A stretch of 64,000 nt of DNA from Comamonas koreensis (GCF_021026195.1 NZ_JAJNCT010000010.1:372001-436000); one strand, 5' to 3'. Shown: positions 34,072 through 45,920, counted from the stretch's first letter. The notes: generated by a model not told the origin, from the letters alone. Numbers and translations are program-made.

Positions 34072-36879
34072 ATGGGTACAAAAACAACCCCGCACGCTTC
34101 TACTATTCAATCAAATAGCACTATGCATCGCTGGAAAATCACTGCGCTTGCCGCCGCCATGGCAGCCTTTGGCCTGTACACAGGGGAAGCATCAGCGCTC
34201 GCGCTGGGCAAGATCAATGTGAAATCCGCGCTGGGCGAGCCCCTGCGCGCGGAAATCGAAGTTCCGCAAATCACCGACGCCGAGGCCGACACCTTGCAGG
34301 TCAAGACGGCCTCGTCGGCCGTGTTCCGCACGCAGGGCATGGACTACTCTGGCACCGCCAGCGCCGTGCGCGCCCAGCTGCAGCGCCGCGCCAATGGCAC
34401 GGCCGTGATTGTGTTGACCACGCAGCGCCCCGTCAACGATCCCTTTGTCGACTATGTGATCGACGCCAACTGGAACTCCGGCCAGGTGGTGCGCAGCTAC
34501 ACCATGCTGTTTGATCCGCCCAATCTGCGCAGGCCAGAACCTGCGGTCACCGTGGCACCGCAGCTCAGCGCTGCGGCTGCACCGGCAGCGCGCCCACCAG
34601 CACCACCTGTGCGGGTGATCGAGGAGCCGCTGGCATCGGCCACGCCGGCACCAGCCCCTGCCACCCGCCCTGCGGCGGCCGCAACACGCCCTGCACCGGC
34701 AGCGCGAGCCAATATTCCAGCCACCGCCAGCAACAACGCCGGCGGCGACACCGTGCGTACCCAGCGTGGAGACACCTTGGGCCGCATCGCGGCGCAAAAC
34801 AAGCCTGCCGATATATCGCTGGACCAGATGCTGATCGCCGTGGTCCAAAGCAACCCGCACGCCTTTGTGGGTGGCAACGTCAACCGCATGAAGGCGGGCG
34901 TGAACCTGACCATGCCGTCGGCCGAGCAAGCCCGCGCGGTATCACCCCGCCAGGCGCGCCAGATGGTGGCCGCACAAAGCCGCGACTTCAACAGCTACCG
35001 CAGCCAGCTCGCCGCCAAGGCAGCTCCTGTCCAAGTCGCTACCGACACCCGCGCCGCCAGCGGCAAGGTCGAAGCCTCGGTCGACGACAAAAAGGTCCAG
35101 AACGTGGCACCGGACCAGCTCAAGCTGAGCAAGGAAGCCGCCAAGGGTACGAAGTCGGCGGAAGCCAGTGTCGCCAGCGCCCAGCAGGCCAATGCGACCC
35201 AGGAACGTACCTCGGAGCTGAACAAGAACATCGAAGAGCTGAACAAGCTCAAGCAAGCCGCAGCAGGCTCGGCCGCCGCCGGTGCATCCGCTGCGGCTCC
35301 TTCGGCTTCTGCAGACGGCAAGCCCGCTGGTACCGCAACCGTGCCAGCCACCGGCAACACGCCTGCGGCCGCAACCCCAGCGGCTCCGGCACCTGCTGCC
35401 ACCGCGTCTGCACCAGCAACGCCCGCCACGCCAGCGGCAACGGCGCCCGCCCCTGCGACTGCACCTGCTGCTGGCACCGCTGACGCTGCTGCGCCTGCAG
35501 CAGCTCCGGCCCCCGCACCCAAGCCTAAGCCCGCTCCAGCACCTGCTCCTGTCCAGGAGCCCAGCTTTGTCGACGAGCTGCTGGACAACCCACTACTGCC
35601 CGTGGCGGGCGGCCTGGCCATCCTCGCGCTGCTGGGTGGACTCTGGTACCGCAACAAAAAGCGCAAGCAAGGGGTGGATGCCGCAACCGACTCGGTGCTC
35701 GAGAGCAGCCTGGCCCAGGACTCGTTCTTTGGCGCCAGTGGAGGCCAGCACATCGACACCTCGGTGAGCGCAATGACCACCGGCAACTCCTCGCTGGCCT
35801 ACACCCCCAGCCAGCTCGATGCCGGCGATGTGGACCCTGTGGCCGAAGCTGATGTCTACCTGGCCTATGGCCGTGACTTGCAAGCCGAGGAAATCCTCAA
35901 GGAAGCGCTGCGCACCACCCCCACCCGCAGCGCACTGCATGCCAAGCTGGCAGAGATCTACGCCAAGCGCAAGGACCGCCTGGCGCTGGAGAGCATCGCC
36001 AAGGATGCCCGCCAGCTGACTGGTGGCGCTGGCCCGGACTGGCTGCGCATCGCCGCGCTGGGCCAGGAACTGGACTCCAGCAACCCCATCTACCAGAACA
36101 ACACCGCTGCGGTGCCTTCTGCTACCGATATCGCTACGCCCGCCGCGCTGGCCGCTGCCGCCGCAGCTGCACGCGCCGAACCTATCCCGTTCGAGAACAC
36201 GCTGCCCCCTACGACGATCGCTGCTGCCAGCCCTGCCAGCGCGTTCAGCCCCTCCACGGGTCTGGATTTCGCAATGAGCAGCCAGCTGACCGAAACCCCG
36301 GATGCAGCCTCGCAGTTCCAGGCATCGGCAGCACCCGCCGCCCCTGTGGCCGCGCCGCCCGCACCTGCTGCTGATGCGGGCCTGGCCTTTGAAGCGCTGG
36401 CACCTGCCGCTGGCAAGCCTGCGCTGTCGATGGAAGACTTTGACCGCCAGCTGGCCGAAGCGCTGAGCATTCCGTCGGAGCTGTCGCCCAGCGCAAGCCA
36501 CAGCGCTGCCCAGAGCCTGGAGACCCAGCCCGGCGCACTGGACTTCCAGCTGAGCGACTTTGACAGCCAGAGCACCGCGCAGATGCCCATCGGCGACAAG
36601 AACGTGCCGACCATGGACTTCGACATGACCTCGCTGTCACTGGATCTGCCGGGCTCCGGCGAGCCAGACCACACGCATCCGGTCACCCTGGCCGATGACA
36701 TGGCCGGTCTGGAGATCGATGACAGTGATCCGCTGGCCACCAAGCTGACCCTGGCCCAGGAATTCCTGGCCATTGGCGACAAGGAAGGTGCCCGCTCGCT
36801 GGCCGAAGAGGTCATGGCCGAGTCCTCCAGCGCCACGGTCAAGGCCCAGGCCCAGCGCTTGCTGGACCAAAGCCGCTGA
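34072..36879 (+). CDS. fimV: FimV/HubP-family polar membrane protein
   Basis: A 935-residue protein with the FimV layout: signal peptide (residues 18-43), the conserved periplasmic N-domain (ALGKINVKSALGEPLRAEIE to about 145), a LysM peptidoglycan-binding repeat (GDTLGRIAAQNKPADISLDQ, near 232-285), a coiled-coil and then a very long Ala/Pro/Thr-rich linker, one membrane helix (about 507-523), an acidic cytoplasmic region, and the C-terminal FimV domain (LTLAQEFLAIGDKEGARSLA). In other bacteria FimV/HubP organises cell poles and type IV pili. GGGGGAGGG eight bases upstream favours the ATG at 34072 over the one at 34123. Confidence 0.9.
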   Translation: MGTKTTPHASTIQSNSTMHRWKITALAAAMAAFGLYTGEASALALGKINVKSALGEPLRAEIEVPQITDAEADTLQVKTASSAVFRTQGMDYSGTASAVRAQLQRRANGTAVIVLTTQRPVNDPFVDYVIDANWNSGQVVRSYTMLFDPPNLRRPEPAVTVAPQLSAAAAPAARPPAPPVRVIEEPLASATPAPAPATRPAAAATRPAPAARANIPATASNNAGGDTVRTQRGDTLGRIAAQNKPADISLDQMLIAVVQSNPHAFVGGNVNRMKAGVNLTMPSAEQARAVSPRQARQMVAAQSRDFNSYRSQLAAKAAPVQVATDTRAASGKVEASVDDKKVQNVAPDQLKLSKEAAKGTKSAEASVASAQQANATQERTSELNKNIEELNKLKQAAAGSAAAGASAAAPSASADGKPAGTATVPATGNTPAAATPAAPAPAATASAPATPATPAATAPAPATAPAAGTADAAAPAAAPAPAPKPKPAPAPAPVQEPSFVDELLDNPLLPVAGGLAILALLGGLWYRNKKRKQGVDAATDSVLESSLAQDSFFGASGGQHIDTSVSAMTTGNSSLAYTPSQLDAGDVDPVAEADVYLAYGRDLQAEEILKEALRTTPTRSALHAKLAEIYAKRKDRLALESIAKDARQLTGGAGPDWLRIAALGQELDSSNPIYQNNTAAVPSATDIATPAALAAAAAAARAEPIPFENTLPPTTIAAASPASAFSPSTGLDFAMSSQLTETPDAASQFQASAAPAAPVAAPPAPAADAGLAFEALAPAAGKPALSMEDFDRQLAEALSIPSELSPSASHSAAQSLETQPGALDFQLSDFDSQSTAQMPIGDKNVPTMDFDMTSLSLDLPGSGEPDHTHPVTLADDMAGLEIDDSDPLATKLTLAQEFLAIGDKEGARSLAEEVMAESSSATVKAQAQRLLDQSR

Positions 36880-36899
36880 TCAACAGCGCTTCGCCCACC

Positions 36900-36923
36900 A
36901 GCCCCGCTCTGCGGGGCTTTTTT
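36900..36923 (+). terminator. Terminator after fimV
   Basis: AGCCCCGC, loop TCT and GCGGGGCT followed by five more T residues, 20 bases after fimV. Confidence 0.93.
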
Positions 36924-36958
36924 ACGGCCCGGTCAGCCAGCCCCTTTATGATGGCGCC

Positions 36959-37777
36959 ATGCGAATCGCCCTGGGCATCACCTATAACGGACAGGCCTAC
37001 CAGGGCTGGCAAAGCCAGCCGAGTGGGAACACTGTCCAAGACCATCTTGAAGCGGCGCTGAGCCGCTTTGCCGCCTCCCCCATCTCCACCCTTTGCGCTG
37101 GCCGCACCGATGCCGGTGTGCACGGCCTCATGCAGGTGGTGCATTTCGACGCCCCCGTCGAGCGCGCCGAGGCCTCCTGGGTGCGCGGCACCAATACCTT
37201 TTTGCCCAAGGACATCGCCGTCCAGTGGGCGCGATCCGTGCCTGAGGCCTTCCACAGCCGCGCCTGCGCCACCTCGCGCCGCTATGGCTATGCCTTGCTG
37301 CAGTCGCCGGTGCGCCCCAGCGTCGAGGCCGGCCGGGTCGGCTGGGTGTTCCAGCCGCTCGACCTGCAAGCCATGGAGCGCGCCGTGCAGTACCTGCTGG
37401 GCGAGCACGATTTCTCCTCGTTTCGTGCCGCCGGCTGCCAGGCCAAGTCGCCGGTCAAGACCCTGTATGCGATCAATATTGGCCGCAGCACCCAGCGCCC
37501 CAGCGCCTCGCGCGATGGCGTGCCTTCGTGCTACTGGCGCTTTGACTTCCAGGGCAGCGCCTTTCTGCACCACATGATCCGCAACATCATGGGCTGCCTG
37601 GTCGTGATTGGCCAGGGCACCAAGCCGCCGGAATGGATGCTGGAGGTGCTCGAAGCGCGCAGCCGCGAGACCGCCGCCCCCACCTTCTCGCCCGATGGCC
37701 TGTACTTTCTGGGCCCCCAGTACGATGCGCACTGGGGCCTGCCCACCGAGGCCATTTCCTTTGACTGGTTTGCCTGA
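36959..37777 (+). CDS. truA: tRNA pseudouridine(38-40) synthase TruA
   Basis: A 272-residue TruA, which makes pseudouridine at positions 38-40 of the tRNA anticodon stem. The start MRIALGITYNGQAYQGWQSQ and the catalytic aspartate in CAGRTDAGVHG are visible, with FLHHMIRNIMGCLV near the C-terminus. An upstream in-frame extension runs back into fimV and is not meaningful. It starts the truA-trpF-trpB-trpA-accD group typical of betaproteobacteria. Confidence 0.97.
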   Translation: MRIALGITYNGQAYQGWQSQPSGNTVQDHLEAALSRFAASPISTLCAGRTDAGVHGLMQVVHFDAPVERAEASWVRGTNTFLPKDIAVQWARSVPEAFHSRACATSRRYGYALLQSPVRPSVEAGRVGWVFQPLDLQAMERAVQYLLGEHDFSSFRAAGCQAKSPVKTLYAINIGRSTQRPSASRDGVPSCYWRFDFQGSAFLHHMIRNIMGCLVVIGQGTKPPEWMLEVLEARSRETAAPTFSPDGLYFLGPQYDAHWGLPTEAISFDWFA

Positions 37778-37790
37778 ACAAGGAGCTCCA

Positions 37791-38514
37791 TTGACCACCA
37801 TGCAAGCAAGCGCGGGCCGCACCCGCATAAAGATCTGTGGCCTGACCCGCGAACAGGATGTGGACGCGGCTGTGGCCGCTGGGGCCGATGCCATTGGCTT
37901 TGTGCTCTACCCCGCCAGCCCCCGTGCCGTCACCGTCGAGCGCGCCGCCGAACTGGCGCGCCGCCTGCCGGCCTTTGTGACGCCGGTGCTGCTGTTTGTC
38001 AATGAACCGCCTGCCAAGGTCATGGCCGCCTGCGGCAAGGTGCCCGGCGCGATCGCGCAGTTCCATGGTGACGAAACGCCAGAGCAATGCCTGGCATCGA
38101 CCGGCGGCGGCGAGCGCAGCTTTTTGCGCGCCGCACGCATACCCCTTGGCGACGCTGCGGTGCAGTTCGACCTCGTAGAATATGCGCATCGATATTCACA
38201 CGCCAAGGCCATCCTGCTCGACGCCCATGTCGAGGGGTTCGGCGGGGGCGGCAAAGCATTCAATTGGTCACTGCTTCCAACAAACGTAGCCTCTCATCTC
38301 GTTTTGTCTGGTGGACTCACGCCTGCAAACGTGACCGATGGCATTGTGCAAGTCAGACCGCGCTGCCTCTCGCTCGCGGTGGATGTGAGCTCCGGCGTTG
38401 AGATGACCGGTGCCGATGGCAAGGCCATCAAGGGCACCAAGGACGCCGAAAAAATCCAACAGTTTGTCGCTGCCGTGCGTGCCGCTGACACACTACTTGC
38501 CAAGAATCCCTTCC

Positions 38515-38522
<8 letters not shown>
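37791..38522 (+). CDS. trpF: Phosphoribosylanthranilate isomerase
   Basis: A 243-residue TIM-barrel enzyme of tryptophan synthesis. The active-site cysteine is in [12 protein letters not shown], and the phosphate-binding end holds [13 protein letters not shown] and [16 protein letters not shown] at 37780-37785 sits five bases before a TTG at 37791 and 14 before the ATG at 37800, so TTG ([10 protein letters not shown]) is the probable start. The stretch from about 38165 to 38380 is poorer in GC and uses rarer codons (AGA, GTA, GGA) than its neighbours. It overlaps trpB by eight bases. Confidence 0.94.
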
Positions 38523-39779
<1,257 letters not shown>

Positions 39780-39783
<4 letters not shown>

Positions 39784-40589
39784 GCCGTATCGCCGCTACT
39801 TTTGACCAGCTGAAGCTGGCCGGCCGCAAGGCCTTGATTCCCTATGTCACCGCCGGTTTTCCGTTTGCCGACATCACACCTGCGCTGATGCACGGCATGG
39901 TCGATGCGGGCGCCAATGTGATCGAGCTGGGCGTGCCCTTCTCGGACCCGATGGCCGACGGCATCGTCATCCAGAAGGCCGGAGAAAAGGCGCTGTCGCT
40001 GGGCATTGGCATGAAGCAGGTGCTGGCCATGGTGGCCGAGTTCCGTGTGAAGGACAACACCACCCCCGTGGTGCTGATGGGCTACGCCAACCCGGTCGAG
40101 CGCTATGACCAGGTGCACGGCAAGGGCGCCTTTGTGCGCGATGCCGCTGCCGCCGGAGTCGATGGCCTGCTGGTGGTAGACTACCCGCCCGAAGAATGCG
40201 AAGCCTTTGCGGCCGATCTGCGCGCACACGGCATGGACCTGATCTTCCTGCTGGCCCCCACCTCCACGCAAGAGCGCATGCAGCAAGTCGCACGCGTGGC
40301 CAGTGGCTATGTGTACTACGTCTCGCTCAAGGGCGTCACCGGTGCGGGCACGCTCGATACCGGCGCCGTCGAAGCGATGCTGCCGCAAATCCGCCAGCAT
40401 GTGCACATCCCTGTCGGCGTAGGCTTTGGCATTCGCGATGCGCAGACGGCCCAGGCCATCGGCAAGGTGGCCGATGCCGTGGTGATCGGCACCCGCATCA
40501 TCCAGCTGATCGAAAACCAGCCGCACGAGAAAGTCGTGGCGCTGGTCTCCGATTTTTTGCGTGGCATCCGCAAGGCGCTTGACGCATAA
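39780..40589 (+). CDS. trpA: Tryptophan synthase alpha chain
   Basis: A 269-residue TIM barrel cleaving indole-3-glycerol phosphate. The catalytic acid residues are in [16 protein letters not shown], where the E and D of the family are retained; [12 protein letters not shown] and [11 protein letters not shown] follow. It overlaps trpB by four bases. Confidence 0.98.
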
Positions 40590-40649
40590 TGCGCCTCCCG
40601 GGCTGTGCAGTGCACAGCCCCATGAGTGCGAGAGCAAAGGAAAACAACC

Positions 40650-41522
40650 ATGTCCTGGCTAGAGAAACTGTTACCCGCCAAGATCCAACACACCGACCCG
40701 GCCGAGCGTCGCCAGATGCCCGAAGGTCTGTGGATCAAGTGTCCAGCCTGCGAAGCCGTGCTGTACAAGGCCGACCTGGAGCACAACTTCAATGTCTGCC
40801 CCAAGTGCAGCCACCACCACCGCATGTCGGCGCGCGCGCGCCTGAACCAGTTCCTCGACGCCGAAGGCCGCTATGAGATTGGGCAGGAAGTGCTGCCCGT
40901 CGATGCGCTGAAGTTCAAGGACAGCCGCAAGTACCCCGAACGCCTCAAGGAAGCGCTGGAAAACACCGGTGAGACCGATGCCCTGGTAGTGATGGGCGGC
41001 TCGGTCAAGAGCGTCAACCTGGTGGTCGCCTGCTTCGAGTTTGAATTCATGGGCGGCTCGATGGGCTCGGTCGTCGGCGAGCGCTTTGTGCGCGGCGTCG
41101 AAACCGCCATTGAGCAAAAGGTGCCGTTTGTGTGCTTCACCGCCACCGGTGGTGCGCGCATGCAGGAAGGCCTGCTCAGCCTGATGCAGATGGCCAAGAC
41201 CAATGCCGCGCTGACCCGCTTTGCCAAGAAGGGCCTGCCCTACATCAGCGTGCTGACCGATCCGACCATGGGCGGCGTGTCCGCCGGTTTTGCCTTCATG
41301 GGCGATATCGTCATGGCCGAACCCAAGGCGCTGATCGGCTTTGCCGGCCCCCGCGTGATCGAGAACACCGTGCGCGTGAAGCTGCCCGAAGGCTTCCAGC
41401 GCGCCGAGTTCCTGCAACAAAAGGGCGGCGTGGACATGATCGTCGACCGCCGCGAGCTGCGCGACCGCATCGCCAGCAGCCTGGCCATGCTGCAGCGCCT
41501 GCCTGCTGACGCCGTGGCCTGA
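40650..41522 (+). CDS. accD: Acetyl-CoA carboxylase carboxyltransferase subunit beta
   Basis: A 290-residue AccD. The zinc ribbon at residues 28-52 has CPACEAVLY and VCPKCSHHH; the carboxyltransferase core contains [20 protein letters not shown] and [13 protein letters not shown]. Malonyl-CoA formation needs AccA, AccB and AccC, none of which is in the window. AAAGGA lies nine bases before the ATG at 40650. Its place after trpA is conserved in betaproteobacteria. Confidence 0.98.
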   Translation: MSWLEKLLPAKIQHTDPAERRQMPEGLWIKCPACEAVLYKADLEHNFNVCPKCSHHHRMSARARLNQFLDAEGRYEIGQEVLPVDALKFKDSRKYPERLKEALENTGETDALVVMGGSVKSVNLVVACFEFEFMGGSMGSVVGERFVRGVETAIEQKVPFVCFTATGGARMQEGLLSLMQMAKTNAALTRFAKKGLPYISVLTDPTMGGVSAGFAFMGDIVMAEPKALIGFAGPRVIENTVRVKLPEGFQRAEFLQQKGGVDMIVDRRELRDRIASSLAMLQRLPADAVA

Positions 41523-41566
41523 TCGGCCCGATACCCCAGCGGTCAACTCAGGACCGCTACCCCCAC

Positions 41567-41592
41567 AAAAAAACCGCCCTAGGCGGTTTTTT
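41567..41592. terminator. Bidirectional terminator between accD and the YggT gene
   Basis: AAAAACCGCC, loop CTA, GGCGGTTTTT with A residues before and T residues after, so it can serve the convergent genes on both strands. Confidence 0.93.
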
Positions 41593-41624
41593 CGCGTCCG
41601 GGCTTGCGCCCCACAAGTGTCAGA

Positions 41625-42182
41625 TCACACAGCCAGCAGCAGCCGCGACTGCAGGTGCGCGAGCATGATGGAGATGATCTGCAAGCCCACCAGCAGCACA
41701 ATGGGGGACAGATCCACGCCACCAATCAGCGGAATGATCTTGCGCAGGGGGCGCAGCAGGGGCGCCGTGAGCTGGTAGAACACGGCATTCATCACTGCAT
41801 TGCCCGAGGACAGCCAGGACAGCACGACATGCACCAGGGTCACGACGACCATCGTGGAGATGCCGATATTGGCCACCCCAATGGTGGCCACCACCAGCAC
41901 CGACAGCAGGGATGCCAGGCCGCCCGAGGCCAGCCAGAGCAGCACAAACTGGACCACCTGCACCAGCCAGGCTCCCAGGATGCTGGCCCAGTCGCCGCCG
42001 CGCAGGCCCTTGGTGATTCTGCGCAGCGGCAGCACCATCCAGCTGGTCAGCGCCAGCACCAACTGCCCCAGCGGGTTGTTGAAGGAGACGCGCTGGTACT
42101 GCATGTACCAGCGCAGCAGGCAGGCGCCGGTCAGCAGACCACCTGCAATATTGAGCAGCAGGGACAGGATTTGAAAAAGCAT
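41625..42182 (-). CDS. YggT family integral membrane protein
   Basis: A 185-residue protein with about four membrane helices (near residues 2-24, 65-85, 90-115 and 155-178) in two repeats. The family signature PLLRPLRKIIPLIGGVDLSPIVLL is present in the second half and a related PLGQLVLALTSWMVLPLRRI in the first. YggT proteins are widespread, linked to osmotic tolerance or cell division in some species, with no defined activity. The start MLFQILSLLLNI at 42182 is preferred over the earlier ATG at 42272 because it begins the first helix. Confidence 0.88.
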   Translation of the reverse strand: MLFQILSLLLNIAGGLLTGACLLRWYMQYQRVSFNNPLGQLVLALTSWMVLPLRRITKGLRGGDWASILGAWLVQVVQFVLLWLASGGLASLLSVLVVATIGVANIGISTMVVVTLVHVVLSWLSSGNAVMNAVFYQLTAPLLRPLRKIIPLIGGVDLSPIVLLVGLQIISIMLAHLQSRLLLAV

Positions 42183-42435
42183 CGGTGTTTCCAGTCGGGA
42201 GCCATCCCGAGAATGCGAATTTGCTATTAAAAATGAAGCTGGCAGGCCAATGACAAAGGGCTTGAAGCTCATATTCTAGAGCCGCGAGCCTGGCCGGCGC
42301 CAGCAAATCCCCCGATGCGCCAGGGACGAAAAGCGGTGCAGCAGTCGGACACTACGGCTTTTGCCGGCACAGGGCCCGCTAAAAATCTTAAAATGACAGG
42401 TTTTGGCCGTTTACCAGCGCAATGCTGGCCTCTTC

Positions 42436-43977
42436 ATGTCTGAAAACCACACCACTCCCGAGACCGCGCCGGTTGCGCACGACGAAAACCAACTGATTGC
42501 CGAGCGCCGCGAAAAACTCAAAGCCCTGCGCGAAGCACAGCGCCAAGGCAAAGGTGTGGCTTTCCCCAATGACTTCAAGCCCGCCGACCGCGCAGCCGAC
42601 CTGATTGCGGCCCATGCCGAGAAGGACGCCGCCGACCTGGACGCTGCCGCACTGTCGGTCAGCGTCGGCGGCCGCATGATGCTCAAGCGCGTGATGGGCA
42701 AGGCCAGTTTTGCCACCGTGCAGGATGCCACCGGCCGCATCCAGCTTTACGTCACCCGCGATGCGGTAGGCGAAGAGCTGTACGCCGATTTCAAGAAATG
42801 GGATCTGGGCGACATCATCGGCGCCGAAGGCCAGCTGATGAAGACCAAGACCGGCGAGCTGTCGATCAAGGTGACCAAGATCCGCATGCTCACCAAGAGC
42901 CTGCGCCCCATGCCCGACAAGTTCCACGGCATGGCCGATCTGGAGCAGAAGGTGCGCCAGCGCTATGTCGACCTGATGACCGACGAAGACGCGCGCAAGC
43001 GGTTTGTGGCCCGCTCCAAGGCGGTGTCCGGCATCCGTGAGTTCATGGTTGAGCACGGCTTCCTCGAAGTCGAGACCCCCATGTTGCACCCGATCCCCGG
43101 CGGTGCCAATGCCAAGCCCTTCATCACCCACCACAATGCGCTGGACCAGGAGATGTATCTGCGCATCGCCCCTGAGCTCTACCTCAAGCGCCTGATCGTC
43201 GGTGGCTTCGAGCGCGTGTTCGAGATCAACCGCAACTTCCGCAACGAAGGGGTGTCGGTACGCCACAACCCTGAGTTTACGATGATGGAGTTCTACGCGG
43301 CCTACTGGAACTACCGCGACCTGATGGACTACACCGAAGCGCTGATCCGCGACGCCGCGATGAAGGCCGTGGGCACCTTGGAGCTGACCTATGGCGGCAA
43401 GCCGGTGGATCTGACCAAGCCTTTCGAGCGCCTGACCATCACCGAAGCCATCGTCAAGTACACCGATGCTGGCGAGAACGTGGGCAACCGCGAATGGCTC
43501 ACCAATGCCCTGAAGAAGCTGGGCATGAAGGAAGAGAAGGACAAGCTGGCGGGCCGCACCCTGGCCAGCCTGCAGGTGCTGTACTTCGAGGAAGTGGTTG
43601 AAGACAAGCTCTGGAACCCCACCTTCATCATGGAGCACCCGACCGAGATCAGCCCGCTGGCCCGCGCCAACGATGACCGCCCCGAAGTGACTGAGCGCTT
43701 TGAGCTCTACATCACCGGCCGCGAATTCGGCAACGGCTTCTCCGAGCTCAACGACGCCGAAGACCAGGCCGCCCGCTTCAACGCCCAGGTTGCTGCCAAG
43801 GATGGCGGCGATGACGAAGCCATGTACTACGACCACGACTTTGTGCGCGCGCTCGAGTACGGCATGCCGCCCACCGGCGGCTGCGGTATCGGTATCGACC
43901 GCTTCATGATGCTGCTGACCGACAGCGCCAGCATCCGCGACATCATCCTGTTCCCCGCGCTGCGCCGGGAGCAATAA
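42436..43977 (+). CDS. lysS: Lysyl-tRNA synthetase, class II
   Basis: A 513-residue LysS. The OB-fold anticodon-binding domain (residues 60-170) is followed by the class II core: motif 2 in [20 protein letters not shown] and motif 3 in [15 protein letters not shown]. The start [13 protein letters not shown] at 42436 is favoured because earlier codons match nothing; it lacks a clear Shine-Dalgarno site. Confidence 0.98.
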   Translation: MSENHTTPETAPVAHDENQLIAERREKLKALREAQRQGKGVAFPNDFKPADRAADLIAAHAEKDAADLDAAALSVSVGGRMMLKRVMGKASFATVQDATGRIQLYVTRDAVGEELYADFKKWDLGDIIGAEGQLMKTKTGELSIKVTKIRMLTKSLRPMPDKFHGMADLEQKVRQRYVDLMTDEDARKRFVARSKAVSGIREFMVEHGFLEVETPMLHPIPGGANAKPFITHHNALDQEMYLRIAPELYLKRLIVGGFERVFEINRNFRNEGVSVRHNPEFTMMEFYAAYWNYRDLMDYTEALIRDAAMKAVGTLELTYGGKPVDLTKPFERLTITEAIVKYTDAGENVGNREWLTNALKKLGMKEEKDKLAGRTLASLQVLYFEEVVEDKLWNPTFIMEHPTEISPLARANDDRPEVTERFELYITGREFGNGFSELNDAEDQAARFNAQVAAKDGGDDEAMYYDHDFVRALEYGMPPTGGCGIGIDRFMMLLTDSASIRDIILFPALRREQ

Positions 43978-44013
43978 AGCGCGCGGCAGGCCCTCGGCGT
44001 GCACCCAGCGCCC

Positions 44014-44051
44014 AGCGGCACAGGTTCTGCCCAGAGCCTGTGCCGCTTTTT
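44014..44051 (+). terminator. Terminator after lysS
   Basis: AGCGGCACAGG pairs perfectly with CCTGTGCCGCT around a 12-base loop and is followed by four T residues. Confidence 0.9.
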
Positions 44052-44083
44052 CATGGCCGGCCGCCGCCGATATACTGGCCTGC

Positions 44084-45097
44084 ATGCAAATACCCCGTTA
44101 CTGGGCGCAAGCACGCCTGCGCCATGAAACCAGCCCGCGCCATGGCGCCACCGTTCAACGCTGGGGCTGGTCCGACCAAAGCCCTGATGCCGCTCAAGCC
44201 CACGCCCAGCAGCGTGCCCAGGCCGCGCTCGACCAGGTGCTCAGTGCCCCGCAGCTGCGCAACCTCGATGCCAGCTTTCAGCGCATGGAGCGCTTGGGTG
44301 AATATGGCCTGAACGGCCAGACTCCCATCCGGGAAGAAATTCTGGGCCAGCGCGGCCAGACGGTGATGACGCGCAACAGCTATGGCGCGCACTGCCTCAA
44401 CACCCCCGATGTCGCCATCGCCGACATGGACTTCCCGCCGCAACCGAAGCCACCCAGCGCAACGCCGCTGCTGATCGCGGCACTCTTGGCGCTGGCAGCG
44501 GGCTTCGTCATGTTTCCATTGGGCGGTGTGCTGCCCGCTGTGGCGGTGCTGGCGGGTGCGGTCGTGGTCTTGGCGCTGTGGCTCAGGCGCTGGTTGAACC
44601 TGCGCCAAAAACAGGCCGGCAGCGCCGATCCCCGGCAACTGGCGCTGGAGCGGGTCACCGCCTTCAGCCAGCAGCACCCCGACTGGGGTCTGCGCGTTTA
44701 CAGCACGCCCAAGGGGCTGCGCATCATCGTCACCCACGAGGCCATGCGGCCCACGGACAGCGCGGTGCAGGCACTGTTCGCCGCGTTGCAGGTCGATCCG
44801 GTCTACCAGCGCCTGTGCCTGCAGCAGCAGTGCTTTCGCGCCCGCGTGACCGGCAAGCCCTGGCGCATGGGCCTGTCCGGCCCAAGCCCGCAGGTGCGGC
44901 GCTGGCCGGTCGCGGCCAACCAGCTGGCGGCCCGGGCGGAATGGACGCAGGTCTACGACCAGCGAGCGGCGCAGTACAGCGCCTGCCAGTTCATTGCGCA
45001 GTTGGGCCAGGCCCACATGGGCATGGACATCCAGGCTATGGTCGACTGGCACGACGAGGCCTGCCGCGCTCAGCAAAGCCAGCTGCCGCTGGCCTGA
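44084..45097 (+). CDS. Conserved hypothetical membrane protein (337 aa)
   Basis: Function unknown. The cytoplasmic N-terminal 120 residues carry HGATVQRWGWSDQSPDAAQA and RNSYGAHCLNTPDVAIADMD; two membrane helices follow at about 126-148 and 152-168; the C-terminal 165 residues (LRVYSTPKGLRIIVTHEAM, FRARVTGKPWRMGL) are soluble and rich in Gln/Ala at the end. The conserved Tyr-Gly-Ala-His-Cys stretch could be a functional site. It is alone between lysS and an MscS-like channel and may share a transcript with the latter. Confidence 0.65.
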   Translation: MQIPRYWAQARLRHETSPRHGATVQRWGWSDQSPDAAQAHAQQRAQAALDQVLSAPQLRNLDASFQRMERLGEYGLNGQTPIREEILGQRGQTVMTRNSYGAHCLNTPDVAIADMDFPPQPKPPSATPLLIAALLALAAGFVMFPLGGVLPAVAVLAGAVVVLALWLRRWLNLRQKQAGSADPRQLALERVTAFSQQHPDWGLRVYSTPKGLRIIVTHEAMRPTDSAVQALFAALQVDPVYQRLCLQQQCFRARVTGKPWRMGLSGPSPQVRRWPVAANQLAARAEWTQVYDQRAAQYSACQFIAQLGQAHMGMDIQAMVDWHDEACRAQQSQLPLA

Positions 45098-45178
45098 ACA
45101 CCGCTCCGTCGTCCCCGATAATCAGCGCTTCTCCCAGCACGGGCCCCTTCAGCGCCCGTGGCATGCTCCGCTCCCGCC

Positions 45179-45802
45179 ATGAACCGACTCAAACTCCTGA
45201 TCCCCGAATGGGCCACTGAATGGGTGGACATCATCGTGCCCGCCATACAGATCACCCTGATCCTGCTGCTGGCCATCACGCTCAACTATGTCACCCGCAA
45301 GCTCATCACCCGCGTGGCCCAGCACTACCACTGGCCACTGGAGCTGGCCGTGCCCATCAAGGGCCTGGTGCGCTGGCTCATCATTGGCGGCACCTGCCTG
45401 CTGATTCTGGAGCGCCTGGGGGTCAGCGCCACGGTGCTGTGGACGGCGTTCTCCGGCTTTGCGGCGGTCGGCGCCGTGGCTTTCTTCGCTGCCTGGAGCG
45501 TGCTGTCCAACTTCTTCTGCGCGGTGCTGATCTTCACCGTGCGGCCCTACCGGCTGGGCGACTACATCGAGGTGCTGGACGGCCTAGACAAGCCTGGTGC
45601 CAAGGGCCGGGTGGTCGATATCAACATGCTCTACACGACACTGGAAGATTTTGTGGCGGACCGCAGCCAAAGCGTGGTGCTGCAAATCCCCAACACCCAC
45701 ATCTTCCAGAAGGTGGTGCGCCGCTGGACCGATGATCCCCCGCCCCAGCAGCCGCCAGAGGCCAGCCCGGCTGCGCCAGCCGATACGCCCGCCGTGCCAT
45801 GA
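45179..45802 (+). CDS. Small mechanosensitive (MscS-type) ion channel
   Basis: A 207-residue protein with membrane helices near 20-40, 60-78 and 80-105 and the MscS pore-and-beta-domain segment GFAAVGAVAFFAAWSVLSNF followed by VRPYRLGDYIEVL. It lacks the large C-terminal cage domain of E. coli MscS; the tail is Pro/Ala-rich. It should gate ion flux under membrane tension. An ATG at 45158 would add seven residues; 45179 is preferred. Confidence 0.85.
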   Translation: MNRLKLLIPEWATEWVDIIVPAIQITLILLLAITLNYVTRKLITRVAQHYHWPLELAVPIKGLVRWLIIGGTCLLILERLGVSATVLWTAFSGFAAVGAVAFFAAWSVLSNFFCAVLIFTVRPYRLGDYIEVLDGLDKPGAKGRVVDINMLYTTLEDFVADRSQSVVLQIPNTHIFQKVVRRWTDDPPPQQPPEASPAAPADTPAVP

Positions 45803-45920
45803 CACCGCGCATTCCAGGCGGCTGTCAGCGCCAGCCTACCGGTACTTGCCTCTTCGGCCCACGGCGCTGATTCGCCCCCCTGCTTAAGATCAACCATCAC
45901 ATGACAACAGGAGGTGTTCG

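Noticed and set aside
34660..35580. Ala/Pro/Thr-rich repeats in fimV suspected to be a repeat element
   Set aside because: They are in frame and typical of the FimV linker.
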